The notes below the pieces were generated by a model, which saw only the letters and a list, made by a program, of their open reading frames with translations, did no database searches and was not told where the DNA came from. Both the position numbers and the translations under genes were made by a program. This document shows, piece by piece, positions 17,400 through 27,000 of a DNA stretch of 64,000 bases. Positions within the stretch are counted from its first letter, which is position 1; each line of letters starts with the position of its first letter. Location of the stretch: the NCBI GenBank assembly GCA_900539185.1, contig UQBG01000004.1, positions 1 to 64,000 of the forward strand, given 5' to 3'. Source of the DNA: an uncultured Clostridium sp. GTDB taxonomy: Bacteria; Bacillota; Clostridia; Lachnospirales; Lachnospiraceae.

Positions 17400-17539
17400 C
17401 ATATCATTTGTTAAAAGATAATCTGAAAAAATTATATCTGCGCTTTTTGATTCCGTCACTCGGAAGTGCTATGTTGGATAAATCTATTGCTGAAGCTGAC
17501 TATCTGCAGAGCAGGACGGCAATAGGCGCAGATATATAA
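17396..17539 (+). pseudogene. Beheaded MATE-family efflux transporter (N-terminal fragment)
   Basis: A TTG codon overlapping the DUF2798 stop (17396) opens a frame reading MTYHLLKDNLKKLYLRFLIPSLGSAML. The KDNLKKLYLRFLIPSLGSA part is the classic start of a MATE multidrug exporter leading into its first helix. Homology ends near 17470. The rest of the frame is simply antisense to the 3' end of the neighbouring minus-strand gene. About 430 residues are missing, so this is the scar of a deletion. Whether the short peptide is still made is unknown. Confidence 0.55.
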
Positions 17540-18936
17540 CCAGAAAGCTTCTCATATAAGCTTTGGATTTCATCTGTATCCTTTGTATTTACAAACACTG
17601 TTTCATCCTTTGTTTGGATGAGAAGGATCGGGGAAGCAGACTGGAAGATATAGAGATCACATTTTCCATAAGTAGTTCCACGAAAATGCCCGATCAGATA
17701 GTCCTCGGTTTCGCCGCCGTTGATTCGGCTGAAGTCATCATGCGGAAGTTCTTCCAGAAGTTCTACGTGTCTAAGATCATCGATGGAAAGACTGCTGGAA
17801 TATCCGGCAGATGAGATCTGCAAGGTATCATCGATTAGCTGAATGTCGATCGTTACATGTAGGAACGGAATCAGAACCGAGGCTGTCCAGATAAAGCATC
17901 CCAGGAGCAAAGCGGTTATGGAACCGGAGAAGATCCATGCACCGCGGCGTGCATAGTTTAAGGCATAATTACTACTTTGCATCCGGTCGGGAACCAGCAT
18001 TCGGTGATCAGATGGGTTATAGTAAAACCCGTTTTTCCAGTATTCATCATCATCAACAACAAGAGGAGCGGTGTCAGAGAACAGAAGCTCCTGTTTTCTT
18101 TTTTGCCCCATAAGAAGGGGAATCAGAAGACCTGTTGCAGAGAGTGTTTGGACTGTGATGTACACATAAAAGGTAGATGGTTGTAGCTTATGTGTGATTA
18201 GAAAAGCCATGGCAGTGTAGATCCATGCAGTTGCATTCATTGCACTGGCAAGCAGAAAGGCACACCCCTTATAATGCTTCATAGTGTGGCAGATGCTTTG
18301 ATTCAGAGCGGAATCCTGACTGTAAGCGGTTCGCTCAGACCGATTGATAAAAATGTGCAGAATCCAGAGTGTGACAGAGACAGCAACGGCGCATAAAAAG
18401 AAAATCAAAAGGGTAAGAGAATGATGAGCGCCGGTCTGAAACAGAAGAGGAAGATAGCAGCCGATTTCAATGAAAATCGGCAGAAGATGCCAGGTGGCAG
18501 GAAGGGGAGGGGTATCCATAGATGCAGATAATCGGGTATCGATATAGACCTTTCGCTGCTGGGATTCTATGAGCCATTGATTCTTCATTTTCAGATCGTA
18601 GAGCCGGCGGTGGGCAGACAGAATCATAATCTGGACAGTCAGAAGGTATCCGGTGAGCCACAGACATAAGACCAGCACAAACAGAATCATACTCCGGAAG
18701 TTTAGAATGCAGATGGCAACGGACAGGAAGCAGTTGATATTCAGAAAACGAGTCACACGTTTTTTGGTTTGTGAAACTAGTGTCTGTACCTCCGGATCCT
18801 TCACATGTTCATGCGGAATATGCACGCCCATCAGCATCCCATTTTCATACTGAAAGTAGGATGCATAGGCGTACTTCATAATCAAAGTGACAAATAAGTT
18901 TTGAAATAAAAATAAAAGAAAGAAGATCAGAGACAT
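17500..18936 (-). CDS. Multi-pass membrane protein with DUF5808/PH-like C-terminal region
   Basis: The 478-residue protein has an N-terminal helix (1-20), a basic loop, two paired helices (about 60-100), a further four to six helices (about 155-275), then the block DDEYWKNGFYYNPSDHRMLVPDR, which I associate with DUF5808. A last helix (about 335-358) leads into a C-terminal bacterial PH-like domain that begins TIDIQLIDDTLQISS. Such proteins are usually encoded with a short GntR/YhcF-type repressor, as here. Its function is unknown. An AGGAGG lies 9 bases before the ATG. The 3' end runs into the deleted MATE region. Confidence 0.65.
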   Translation of the reverse strand: MSLIFFLLFLFQNLFVTLIMKYAYASYFQYENGMLMGVHIPHEHVKDPEVQTLVSQTKKRVTRFLNINCFLSVAICILNFRSMILFVLVLCLWLTGYLLTVQIMILSAHRRLYDLKMKNQWLIESQQRKVYIDTRLSASMDTPPLPATWHLLPIFIEIGCYLPLLFQTGAHHSLTLLIFFLCAVAVSVTLWILHIFINRSERTAYSQDSALNQSICHTMKHYKGCAFLLASAMNATAWIYTAMAFLITHKLQPSTFYVYITVQTLSATGLLIPLLMGQKRKQELLFSDTAPLVVDDDEYWKNGFYYNPSDHRMLVPDRMQSSNYALNYARRGAWIFSGSITALLLGCFIWTASVLIPFLHVTIDIQLIDDTLQISSAGYSSSLSIDDLRHVELLEELPHDDFSRINGGETEDYLIGHFRGTTYGKCDLYIFQSASPILLIQTKDETVFVNTKDTDEIQSLYEKLSGYISAPIAVLLCR

Positions 18937-18993
18937 AGTGTTACCTCCTTTAAGCAGTTGTTTGAATCCGAAAAATCTGATAGCCGGGTATCT

Positions 18994-19377
18994 CTACGAT
19001 GGACAGGGAGCCATCTGCGAATAGATGGCATCACATAGCTTCAGGAAGTCCTCTTTTTCCATCCCGGTAATACTGGCTTCTGCAGATAAAAGCTCCAGTT
19101 CGGATTCCAGTTTCTCGCGAAAGTCCGCATTCATGTTGATAGATTCAGAGACATAAGCCCCAGAACGGCGGTCTGTGCGGATATAACCCTCAGACTTTAG
19201 AATCTGATAAGCCTTATTAACAGTCATTGTATTCACCCCGGCATCGGCCGCCAACTGGCGCACCGTAGGGAGTTTTTCGTTTGCCTTTAGTTCTCCGCGG
19301 CCGATTCCTTTTACAATCTGGTTGCGAAGCTGTACGTAAATGGGAGTATCACTGCCCATATCCAGTTCCAAAATCAT
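18994..19377 (-). CDS. GntR-family (YhcF-type) transcriptional regulator
   Basis: The 127-residue protein has an N-terminal winged helix-turn-helix, including PIYVQLRNQIVKGI, KLPTVRQLAADAGVNTMTVNKAYQIL and EGYIRTDRRSGAYV, and only a short helical tail. That is the small YhcF/YtrA-like class without a ligand domain, usually controlling an adjacent transporter or membrane protein. The AGGAGG is directly next to an in-frame GTG at 19386, so the ATG at 19377, eight bases further, is the likely start. It precedes the DUF5808-type gene by 57 bases and probably autoregulates that operon. Confidence 0.85.
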   Translation of the reverse strand: MILELDMGSDTPIYVQLRNQIVKGIGRGELKANEKLPTVRQLAADAGVNTMTVNKAYQILKSEGYIRTDRRSGAYVSESINMNADFREKLESELELLSAEASITGMEKEDFLKLCDAIYSQMAPCPS

Positions 19378-19528
19378 ATCGTACACCTCCTAATAGTATA
19401 GCTGCAAGTTACCTGTATTATCTGTATTACTTCAATTAATACAATAACGCAAATGCCGGATACTGTCAAGAGATGGTAGATTCTTTTTTCACGGCATGCT
19501 ATAATCCCATCTTTGACAGTTGGAAAGA

Positions 19529-19576
19529 AAAAAACGGTTGTGAAGCCAGTAAAATCAAGGCTTACAGCCGTTTTTT
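19529..19576. terminator. Bidirectional terminator between the GntR and GH26 units
   Basis: AAAACGGTTGTGAAGCC pairs with GGCTTACAGCCGTTTT around a loop of about 12 bases, flanked by an A-tract on the left and TTTTTT on the right. On the minus strand it lies downstream of the GH26 gene. Confidence 0.75.
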
Positions 19577-19640
19577 GTTTCGCAGATTAGTAAAAACTTA
19601 TTGAACAGAGAGGTATCGTGATTACGGACTTCTCATAGGA

Positions 19641-20591
19641 TTATAAACTGATACAATAATCGCTGCGATACAGTTTTTTTAAATCCTCATTTGTATTATG
19701 CTCTTCTGATAGACAGAACTCCTTTGACCAGGTCATATAGTAGGCCCAAGGGGTTTTGCTTTGTTCCAGAAGAGTGATGTCAGGGATGACACCGACCTCT
19801 GTTAGGGCAGCAACCTTGTTGGAATGGGTATTCGCCATAAGTTCCTCATACTGAGCCTGATAGTCTGTAACTGTATGAGGTGCCAGATAGATATCCCAGC
19901 CGATCACATCGACATAGTCATCGCCCGGATATCCGTCCTTTGCTGGGCAGCTCCATACCCAGAGAAGGTTATTTAACTGCTTCTCATCCGTCAGATAGTG
20001 ATAAACGAGCTTATATAACTCAGCTGCTACGGCAGGCCCTTTGGAACCCCACCAGAACCAGGTCCCTTCGGACTCGTGAAGCGGACGCCAGAGAATCGGA
20101 ATATTTGCAGTCTGAAAAGGCTCCAGAAGCTGGGCGATAACCTCCAGGTCATGATAAAAGGCGGCACGTTCCGGTGTACCTTCGATTAGAACCTGTTCCG
20201 GATCAAAGTCAGTATTTTTTGAGTAAAAACTCTTATCTCTTCCGCCGATCGGGGAAAACCAATGGAAGCAGAGTGAGAGGATTCCATCCGGTGTAGTAGA
20301 AGCCCATTTTAGAGCGGTTTCCATCGTATGCTTCGCCTCTTCAACCTCCGTCAGACAAGCCTCATCCGCATCTTCATAGTTGATATTTGGGGAGTAGGCT
20401 AAAAGCTCGAACTCCACCAGCTTTGGATGCCGACCGGTCTGCTCGTAAATATAGGTATATTCTTCCATAGGAACCGTCTGCGTATGCTGACCGGATATGA
20501 TGGAATGTCCGGCTGTGGCATATAAGTACTGAAGCAGATTACAGGCTTCCTTTGTGGCATGTTTGTTAATCGGTTTATTGCTAGTCATCAT
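19641..20591 (-). CDS. Intracellular GH26 beta-mannanase/mannobiohydrolase-type glycosidase
   Basis: The 316-residue protein is a family 26 glycoside hydrolase. The acid/base glutamate is Glu173 in RPLHESEG and the nucleophile is Glu265 in ALTEVG; HWFSPIGG and the WVWSCPAKD block also fit the family. It cleaves beta-1,4-mannosidic bonds. It has no signal peptide, so it should work in the cytoplasm on imported manno-oligosaccharides. Its AAGGAGA ribosome binding site overlaps the end of the epimerase gene, and the two are 10 bases apart in one operon. The exact substrate is inferred from the epimerase partner. Confidence 0.85.
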   Translation of the reverse strand: MMTSNKPINKHATKEACNLLQYLYATAGHSIISGQHTQTVPMEEYTYIYEQTGRHPKLVEFELLAYSPNINYEDADEACLTEVEEAKHTMETALKWASTTPDGILSLCFHWFSPIGGRDKSFYSKNTDFDPEQVLIEGTPERAAFYHDLEVIAQLLEPFQTANIPILWRPLHESEGTWFWWGSKGPAVAAELYKLVYHYLTDEKQLNNLLWVWSCPAKDGYPGDDYVDVIGWDIYLAPHTVTDYQAQYEELMANTHSNKVAALTEVGVIPDITLLEQSKTPWAYYMTWSKEFCLSEEHNTNEDLKKLYRSDYCISL

Positions 20592-20601
20592 ACAAATCTC
20601 C

Positions 20602-21768
20602 TTATCTCCGGGTGCGGTTCATGATCTCCAGACACATTCTGCCATTGTGATATGGACACTTCCATGGTTCTACGATCGGCTTGCGGCTGGATGGCTGACC
20701 GTCAGCGTCTACCTCAGAATACCATTCAGACTGCGGTCTTGGATCGATCAGGTACTTCTCAATATAGTCCCAGATATCTTCGGCTGCCTTACGATAACGC
20801 GCATCTCCGGTTTTCTGATATGCATTATAGAAACCGATAATGGATTCACACTGTACCCACCAGATGCGGGTGGTCAGGACCACACCCTTTTCACACTCTG
20901 CCATAACGGAATGATTTTCATAGGCTACCTTGTAGATCTGTTCCGTCAGATCCATGATCATAGGAGCCATGCGGTCAGACAGTTCTTTATTTCCCAGTAC
21001 TTCCAGTGCACGATCGATCAGCCAGGTGGCTTCGATATCGTGACCGTAGGAATGCAGATCCAGAATCGAATTCATATCCTTATCAAAGAAAACCTCCAGC
21101 CGGTGAAGCTCCGGATTATATACGGCATTGTAAAACTCTGCGGTTGACCAGTATAAACGCTTCTGGACCTCCGGATCATGACCGACGCGATAGAGCTCTG
21201 TATAAGCTTCGCATACATGAAGCAGAGTATTCATTGTCTTATCGGCAATAACATTATTTTCAGACAGCTTGTCATTTACATTTGGAACAAAGTCGATGGT
21301 ATAGGACTCCCCGTAGCCATCACCCAGACGGCACTTCGTTTCGATGACATGGAACAGATCCATGGCGGTTTGGAGCACCTCTTCCTTCTTGGTGGCATCA
21401 TAGTAAGATGACAGGGCATAGATGGCAAATGCCTGATTATAGGTATGCTTTGTTGTATCCTCCGGCTTACCGTCATAGGTCATAGACCAGAAGATTCCGC
21501 CATTTTCCTTGTCCAGACAGTAGGCTTTTAAGAATTCATAAGCCTGATCTGCAAAAGGAAGCACACTGGCATCTCCTGTGGTCAGATAGACATTGGAGAA
21601 GAACCAGAGAATTCGGCTGTTTAGGATACAGCCTTTTACGGCCTTCTTGTCCAGCTTCAGATCAAAGTCCAGAAGTCCGTAATAGCCGCCATATTCTTTG
21701 TCAATCATACCCTCCCAGAATGGAAGAATACAGGTCTTTAAGTTCTGTTCTACTTTTTCTCGTAACAT
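20602..21768 (-). CDS. AGE-family epimerase (cellobiose/mannobiose 2-epimerase-type)
   Basis: The 388-residue protein belongs to the N-acylglucosamine 2-epimerase (alpha6/alpha6 barrel) family. Recognisable blocks are FWEGMIDKEYGGYYGLLDF, NSRILWFFSNVY, KHTYNQAFAIYALSSYYDA, the HSYGHDIEATWLIDRA segment with a catalytic histidine, and RIWWVQCESIIGFYNAY near the C-terminus. These fit the cellobiose/mannobiose 2-epimerase branch, which converts the reducing-end mannose of mannobiose to glucose. It leads the operon with the GH26 enzyme and is divergent from an AraC regulator. No phosphorylase (GH130) is in the window. Confidence 0.87.
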   Translation of the reverse strand: MLREKVEQNLKTCILPFWEGMIDKEYGGYYGLLDFDLKLDKKAVKGCILNSRILWFFSNVYLTTGDASVLPFADQAYEFLKAYCLDKENGGIFWSMTYDGKPEDTTKHTYNQAFAIYALSSYYDATKKEEVLQTAMDLFHVIETKCRLGDGYGESYTIDFVPNVNDKLSENNVIADKTMNTLLHVCEAYTELYRVGHDPEVQKRLYWSTAEFYNAVYNPELHRLEVFFDKDMNSILDLHSYGHDIEATWLIDRALEVLGNKELSDRMAPMIMDLTEQIYKVAYENHSVMAECEKGVVLTTRIWWVQCESIIGFYNAYQKTGDARYRKAAEDIWDYIEKYLIDPRPQSEWYSEVDADGQPSSRKPIVEPWKCPYHNGRMCLEIMNRTRR

Positions 21769-21804
21769 AGTATCATATCCTCCGTAATCAATCTTGATAC
21801 TCTG

Positions 21805-21833
21805 ATTATAACGCTGTTCAGGGAAATAACTAG
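21805..21833 (-). promoter_or_regulatory. Possible activator-dependent promoter of the epimerase-GH26 operon
   Basis: On the minus strand a perfect TATAAT (plus-strand 21805-21810) lies 37 bases before the epimerase ATG, but the hexamer 17 bases upstream (CTAGTT) is a poor -35 box. That combination fits a promoter needing an activator such as the divergent AraC-family protein. No repeated operator half-sites were identified. Confidence 0.35.
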
Positions 21834-21946
21834 AATGGATAAATGAAAAAATAGAACAAATCTCTTTTTGGCGATTGGAAATCCTATGAATCTATGATAA
21901 AGTTATGAAATAAAAGTAATAAAATAAAGGTATAGGGTGAGAAGAG

Positions 21947-22837
21947 ATGGAACTGTTTGAATATATTGATGTTATGAATACTCCATATCAAATCTATATG
22001 GAACGGGTGGTGGATCCGAACTTCCGTGTGCGTGGACACTGGCATTACTTTGTGGAAATCCTGTATGTGACCAGAGGAATGATCCGGGTAGACTGCGGAA
22101 AATACCGCTATACCATGGAAGAGGGGGCGCTGGTAGTAATTCCGCCGAAGATGCTGCATCGGATTCAACCGGGTTTTTGGCCGGGGGTGGAGTATGCGGT
22201 TGTAAAGTTTGATCTGAATGCAATTCGAATCCCGAGAGTATATCTGCCCAGAATTCGCAGTGTATTGGGAACTGTTCAGGAACGGGAGCCGATGCTGTTT
22301 TCCAATGCGGAACAGGAGCAGTATCGACTGGGATATTATGTGGAGAATTGTATCAAAGAAGTAGAAACCTGCGGATTCGGTTATGAGCAGAATGTGTATA
22401 GCAATCTCTCAACACTCCTGATCCAACTGGTTCGGGTATGGGAACAGATGGGGAGGGATTTCACCAGAGAAGGGGAACAGGGAACGGATCCGGACTTTTT
22501 CAATACAATACTGGAGTATATTGATGTGCATTCCTATGAGCCGCTCTCTGTACAGGAGCTGGCAAAGAGGAGTGGTATGAGCTATTCGAATTTTGCAAAA
22601 ATATTCAAGCTGCAGTTTGGAAGATCTTGTAAGGAATACATAGAATATCTCCGGATTTCCAAGGCGGAGGAACTGGTATTATATAGTGATTATGATATCG
22701 GTTACATTGCCCAGGAAACCGGATTTGCGGACACGAGTCATTTTATACGGATCTATAAGAAGTTTAAGGCGGAAACTCCGAAACAGGCTCGCCTGAAAGC
22801 ACGGGGACGAACTAAAGAATCTCCAGCAGAGTATTAA
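21947..22837 (+). CDS. AraC-family transcriptional regulator
   Basis: The 296-residue protein has an N-terminal cupin-like sugar-sensing domain (HWHYFVEILYVTRG, EEGALVVIPPKMLHRI) and a C-terminal pair of helix-turn-helix motifs (SVQELAKRSGMSYSNFAKIFK and IGYIAQETGFADTSHFIRIYKKF). It is transcribed away from the epimerase-GH26 operon, whose control is its likely job, probably as an activator responding to mannan-derived sugars. Its last 26 bases overlap the end of the convergent aminotransferase gene. Family call is firm; ligand is inferred. Confidence 0.9.
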   Translation: MELFEYIDVMNTPYQIYMERVVDPNFRVRGHWHYFVEILYVTRGMIRVDCGKYRYTMEEGALVVIPPKMLHRIQPGFWPGVEYAVVKFDLNAIRIPRVYLPRIRSVLGTVQEREPMLFSNAEQEQYRLGYYVENCIKEVETCGFGYEQNVYSNLSTLLIQLVRVWEQMGRDFTREGEQGTDPDFFNTILEYIDVHSYEPLSVQELAKRSGMSYSNFAKIFKLQFGRSCKEYIEYLRISKAEELVLYSDYDIGYIAQETGFADTSHFIRIYKKFKAETPKQARLKARGRTKESPAEY

Positions 22838-23906
22838 CCAGAAGATCGTCATCCTCCGGACGCAGGAAGCAGAAACGGATGTAGTCATTTCCGAGTCCTA
22901 TAAAGTTCGAGCAGTCGCGGATCATTAACCCCTTGCGGATACAGGAATCAAAGACATCTGCGGAGGTGATGCCATCCTTTTTGATACGGAGCAGCATAAA
23001 GTTCGTTGCGGGCGTGAAGATCTGGATGGAGGCTCTGGTACGCAGGGCGGAGCAGACCAGACCTTGCTCCTGAGAAATCAGATTCCGTGTCTGCTGAATA
23101 TAGGCCGTATCGGTAAACATAACCGTTCCTGCATATGCGGCAATGGAACTGATGGACCATGGATTGTTGTGTTTTGTAATATAGTGCAGCAGCTTTTCGT
23201 TGGAAGTGCAGGAATAGCCCAGCCGCAGTCCCGGAAGGGCGAAAAACTTTGAGACACCTCGCAGGACAATCAGATTGTTGTATCGCTTTACCAAAGGGAT
23301 TGCGGATATAACGGAGACGTCCTTTACGAATTCAACATAGGTTTCATCCACCAGAACGAAGGTTGAGGTTTCCTTACATTTTTTGACGATCGTCTCCATC
23401 TGGCTGATTGAGATACAGGTAGAAGTAGGATTGTTCGGATTGCAAAGGATCAGCATATCGACAGAATCATCGATCTTCTCACACAGATCCTGAATATCCA
23501 GCTTGAACGCAGCATCCGCCTGCAGGGTATAGTCCATAATCTCGCTTTTGATCGCTTTTAAATCCCGTTTATATTCGGAGTAGGTTGGCTCTACAACGAT
23601 GGTTTTCTTTGGCTTAATGGTTGTAATATAAGTAACAATCAGTTCTGTACTTCCGCTGCCGGGAAGAATGTGGGCAGGGTCAGCGCCGGTGTAAGCCTGA
23701 ATGCCTTTTTTCAGATCGGTATATTCCCGATCCGGATAATCCGTCAGTACATCGATATGCTCCTGCAGAGCCTGTTTTAGTACCGGGGATAACCCCAGGG
23801 GATTTACATTGGAAGCAAACGGTCGAATATCTTCCCGTTTTATATGGTAAAGTGCTTCTACTTTTTCCAGGTCACTGCCATGGAATTGATCTGCTGGTTG
23901 TAACAT
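22812..23906 (-). CDS. PLP-dependent aminotransferase, HisC/CobD-like (threonine-phosphate decarboxylase-type)
   Basis: The 364-residue protein is a class I/II PLP enzyme. ANVNPLG-like SNVNPLGLSP near the start, ILCNPNNPTS, VDETYVEF and the lysine-bearing VSKFFALPGLRLGY are visible. These blocks are shared by histidinol-phosphate aminotransferase and L-threonine-O-3-phosphate decarboxylase (CobD). The DQFHGSDLEK N-terminus favours the CobD-like group, but no cobalamin genes are near, so the substrate is open. The frame extends to 23960, but the ATG at 23906 has a GGAGAGGG ribosome binding site and is preferred. It overlaps the convergent AraC gene by 26 bases. Confidence 0.75.
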   Translation of the reverse strand: MLQPADQFHGSDLEKVEALYHIKREDIRPFASNVNPLGLSPVLKQALQEHIDVLTDYPDREYTDLKKGIQAYTGADPAHILPGSGSTELIVTYITTIKPKKTIVVEPTYSEYKRDLKAIKSEIMDYTLQADAAFKLDIQDLCEKIDDSVDMLILCNPNNPTSTCISISQMETIVKKCKETSTFVLVDETYVEFVKDVSVISAIPLVKRYNNLIVLRGVSKFFALPGLRLGYSCTSNEKLLHYITKHNNPWSISSIAAYAGTVMFTDTAYIQQTRNLISQEQGLVCSALRTRASIQIFTPATNFMLLRIKKDGITSADVFDSCIRKGLMIRDCSNFIGLGNDYIRFCFLRPEDDDLLVNTLLEIL

Positions 23907-24009
23907 AAAAATATCCCTCTCCTTCTTTCCTAAACCGACAAAATCTGGTATACTGTACATCAGTAATTATATTATACTTCACAGGGAAGGATTTGCAAGG
24001 GTGTTGTAG

Positions 24010-27000
24010 ATGAAAGAAAAGGTAGAGCAGTATGCCAAGGGAGAGTTTGATGTTAATCGACCACAGGTGGTAGTGTCTGTAGATCATTTGCAACTGAATA
24101 TAGAAGCAGGCTCTGTATATCACGGTGCCATAGATATTCATACAGAGAATAACTGCCGGATCAAGGGGATGATCTATGACAGTCGCTATCTGTTTAAGAT
24201 AGAACCGCATAACTTTATCGGAAAAGCACAGACGGTAGAGCTGACCTTTGATGCGGCAAAGTGGGAAAAAGGAGAACATTTGTCCGGCGTTCTTTATCTG
24301 GTCACAGATGGTGGCGAATTCCGGGTACCGTATGAGATCGAGATTACGGCTCCGGCGATCGAGACTTCGATCGGCTGCCTGGGGGATATGTTCCAGTTTG
24401 CCAGTCTGGCGGAAAGTAACTGGGGAGAGGCTGTTCGAATCTTTACCTCACAGGAGTTTGTATGTGCATTTTTAACCGGAGATCCGATGTATACCCGAGT
24501 GTATGAGAGCCTGACGCGGAGTCTGTCGGCCAGCCAGGCAATGGAAGAGTTTCTGATCTATACCCACAAGAAACGGTCTTTATCGCTGGAGGTTACAGAT
24601 CGTAAGCAGCAGTTGTCCTATCATACGGAGGCAGAGAAGCATGCGATTACGGTGACGAAGAATACCTGGGGATATCTGAATGCAGAGGTTCGTTCGACGG
24701 CACGGTTTTTACAGCCGATTAAGAAGTATATAAGCAGTGAAGACTTTGTCGGGAATAAATATTCCTTAGACTACATGGTATTCCCGGAGTATATGGAGGA
24801 GGGCGGTAGCAGCGGTCAGATCATCATTGAAAATATATATCAGAAGATTGTAGTAGAGATCACTGTGGCAACGACTCCGGATCATCGGGTGGAGCCACCG
24901 CACCTTTTTACGAATCATCATATGATAAAGGTGCATCAGCATAGCCTGATCACCAACTATCTGGACTTTCGGACGGGCAGGATGAGTCTGGAAAGCTATG
25001 TGGATAAGACCTTGTATGCGTTACGGAATCTGGTTCAGTACTGCAAGGAGGATCAACTCTATCGGCTGGGTATTCTGCATATGAATATTCTGGCAGGAAA
25101 TGAAAGCATGGTAGAGGAGGAATTCCGCAGGATCGATGCAGACGCGGACCAACTGGTAGAAGGGGTAAAGGCATCCTGCTACTATGCATATCTGAAGGCA
25201 CTGGCACATAAGGATGCGGAGAGTATTGCACGGGCAAAGACGCAGATTCGTCAGACCTTCGAGGCAGAGGATGAGAAGCTGTTTTATTTCTGGCTGCTGA
25301 TCTTTCTGGATGACTCGGAGGAGACGGAGAAAAACTGGCTCTACGGAGAGATTCAGGTACTATATAATCAGGGCATTCATAGCCCAATCCTATATTATGA
25401 GATCTGTGAGATGTGGAATCATGAGCCGCTGATGCTGCGGAAGCTGGAAGGCTTGGAACTGTCGGCGATCCGTTGGGGAATGCATCATGAGTATCTGTCG
25501 GAGGATGTGATTCATATCTGTGTAGAACTGGCAGGAAAGGAGCATGGCTTTCAGCCACATCTGTTCCGACTGCTTCAGGAGATTGATCAGAAGTATCCGT
25601 CGGAGGATGTGCTGCGGATTATCTGTGGAATGTTGATCCGTGCAAGCCAGACGGAGCAACGCTATCATGTATACTTTGAACGGGGCATACAGGCAGGACT
25701 GAAACTGATCGGGATTTATGAAGCCTATATCCGCAGTATGGATATGAAGCGGTATGACCGGATTCCGGAGCCGGTATTGAGATATCTGACCTATAATAAT
25801 ACACTGACCGATTATGAGCAGGCATATGTATATGCCAGTCTGATTAAGAATAAAGCCGGATATGGCGGATTATACGGAGAACTGGCGCCGACGATTGAGA
25901 ACTTTATGGAAGGGCAGATTCTGAGAGGGGTTATTCATGAATTCCTGTTAGTGATCTATAAAGAATTTTTAAATCCTGAAAATGTGAATCCGAAGTATGC
26001 GGCAAAACTCCCGAATATTATATTTAAGAGACGATTGGTATGCAGCAATCCGGGTATGAAGTCCGTGATCGTCAGTCATAAGGAACTGCTGGAGGAACAG
26101 CAGGTGGTCTTAAATGACGGAGTGGCTTATATTGACATTGTTACGGAATCCGCAGTGGTAACACTGGTGGATACAAAGGGAAACCGCTATACCAGCACCA
26201 TCCCATACCGACTGGAACGGCTGGTGGATGCGAAGGCATATCTGGCTGTCTGCCATCGATATAATCCGTCTGAGCCGAGGCTGTTAGCTTATATCTACAG
26301 TCGCATGACACATAAGCATCTGCAGGATGCCAGAGATGTCAATCAGGCAAGAGAGGTATTAAAATGTACCGAGGTCAGCTATGAGATCCGGCAGCAGGCA
26401 TTGCTTCAGATCATAGAATATTATCTGGAAAACTACGATGGGGATATTCTGGAGAAATATCTGCTTCAGATCGATCTGGACTACATGGATAAGATTCACA
26501 GTGCAGAGATTATATCCGGTTATATCATGCGCGGCATGAACCGGAAGGCATATGAGGCAATCAAGAAGTTCGGATACGGTGATGTGGAGATCACACGGTT
26601 GTTGCGGTTAGCCTCTTATATCGTGACAGATACGGATATTTTGGGAGATGAAGCACTGACCTCTTTGTGCGTATATCTTTATCAGAAGGGACAGTACAAT
26701 GACCGCACCATACAGTATCTGGTATTCCAGTATAAGGCAGATACAAAGGAACTGGCAAAGCTATGGGAAACCGCAATCGTGGTACTCGGAGAAGCCAGAG
26801 AGCTGGAAGAAAACATACTGGCGCAGATGATATTTGCAGATACCTATGTGGATAATGCAATGGATATCTTCCGCTCATACTATCAGGGAAGACACCGTAC
26901 GATGGTGACAAAGGCATTTCTGAAGAAACTGGCATATATGTACTTTATCCGGGAGGAATGGATACCGGATTCTGCCTTTGATTATCTGCTTCGGGAGATT

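Noticed and set aside
20554..21147. A 197-codon plus-strand open frame opposite the AGE epimerase gene
   Set aside because: It lacks a ribosome binding site, its protein has no family look, and the minus-strand frame encodes an unmistakable epimerase.
24800..25600. Long minus-strand frames inside the DUF5717-type gene
   Set aside because: They are His/Pro/Ser-rich shadows without ribosome binding sites, and the plus-strand frame is continuous over 1189 codons.
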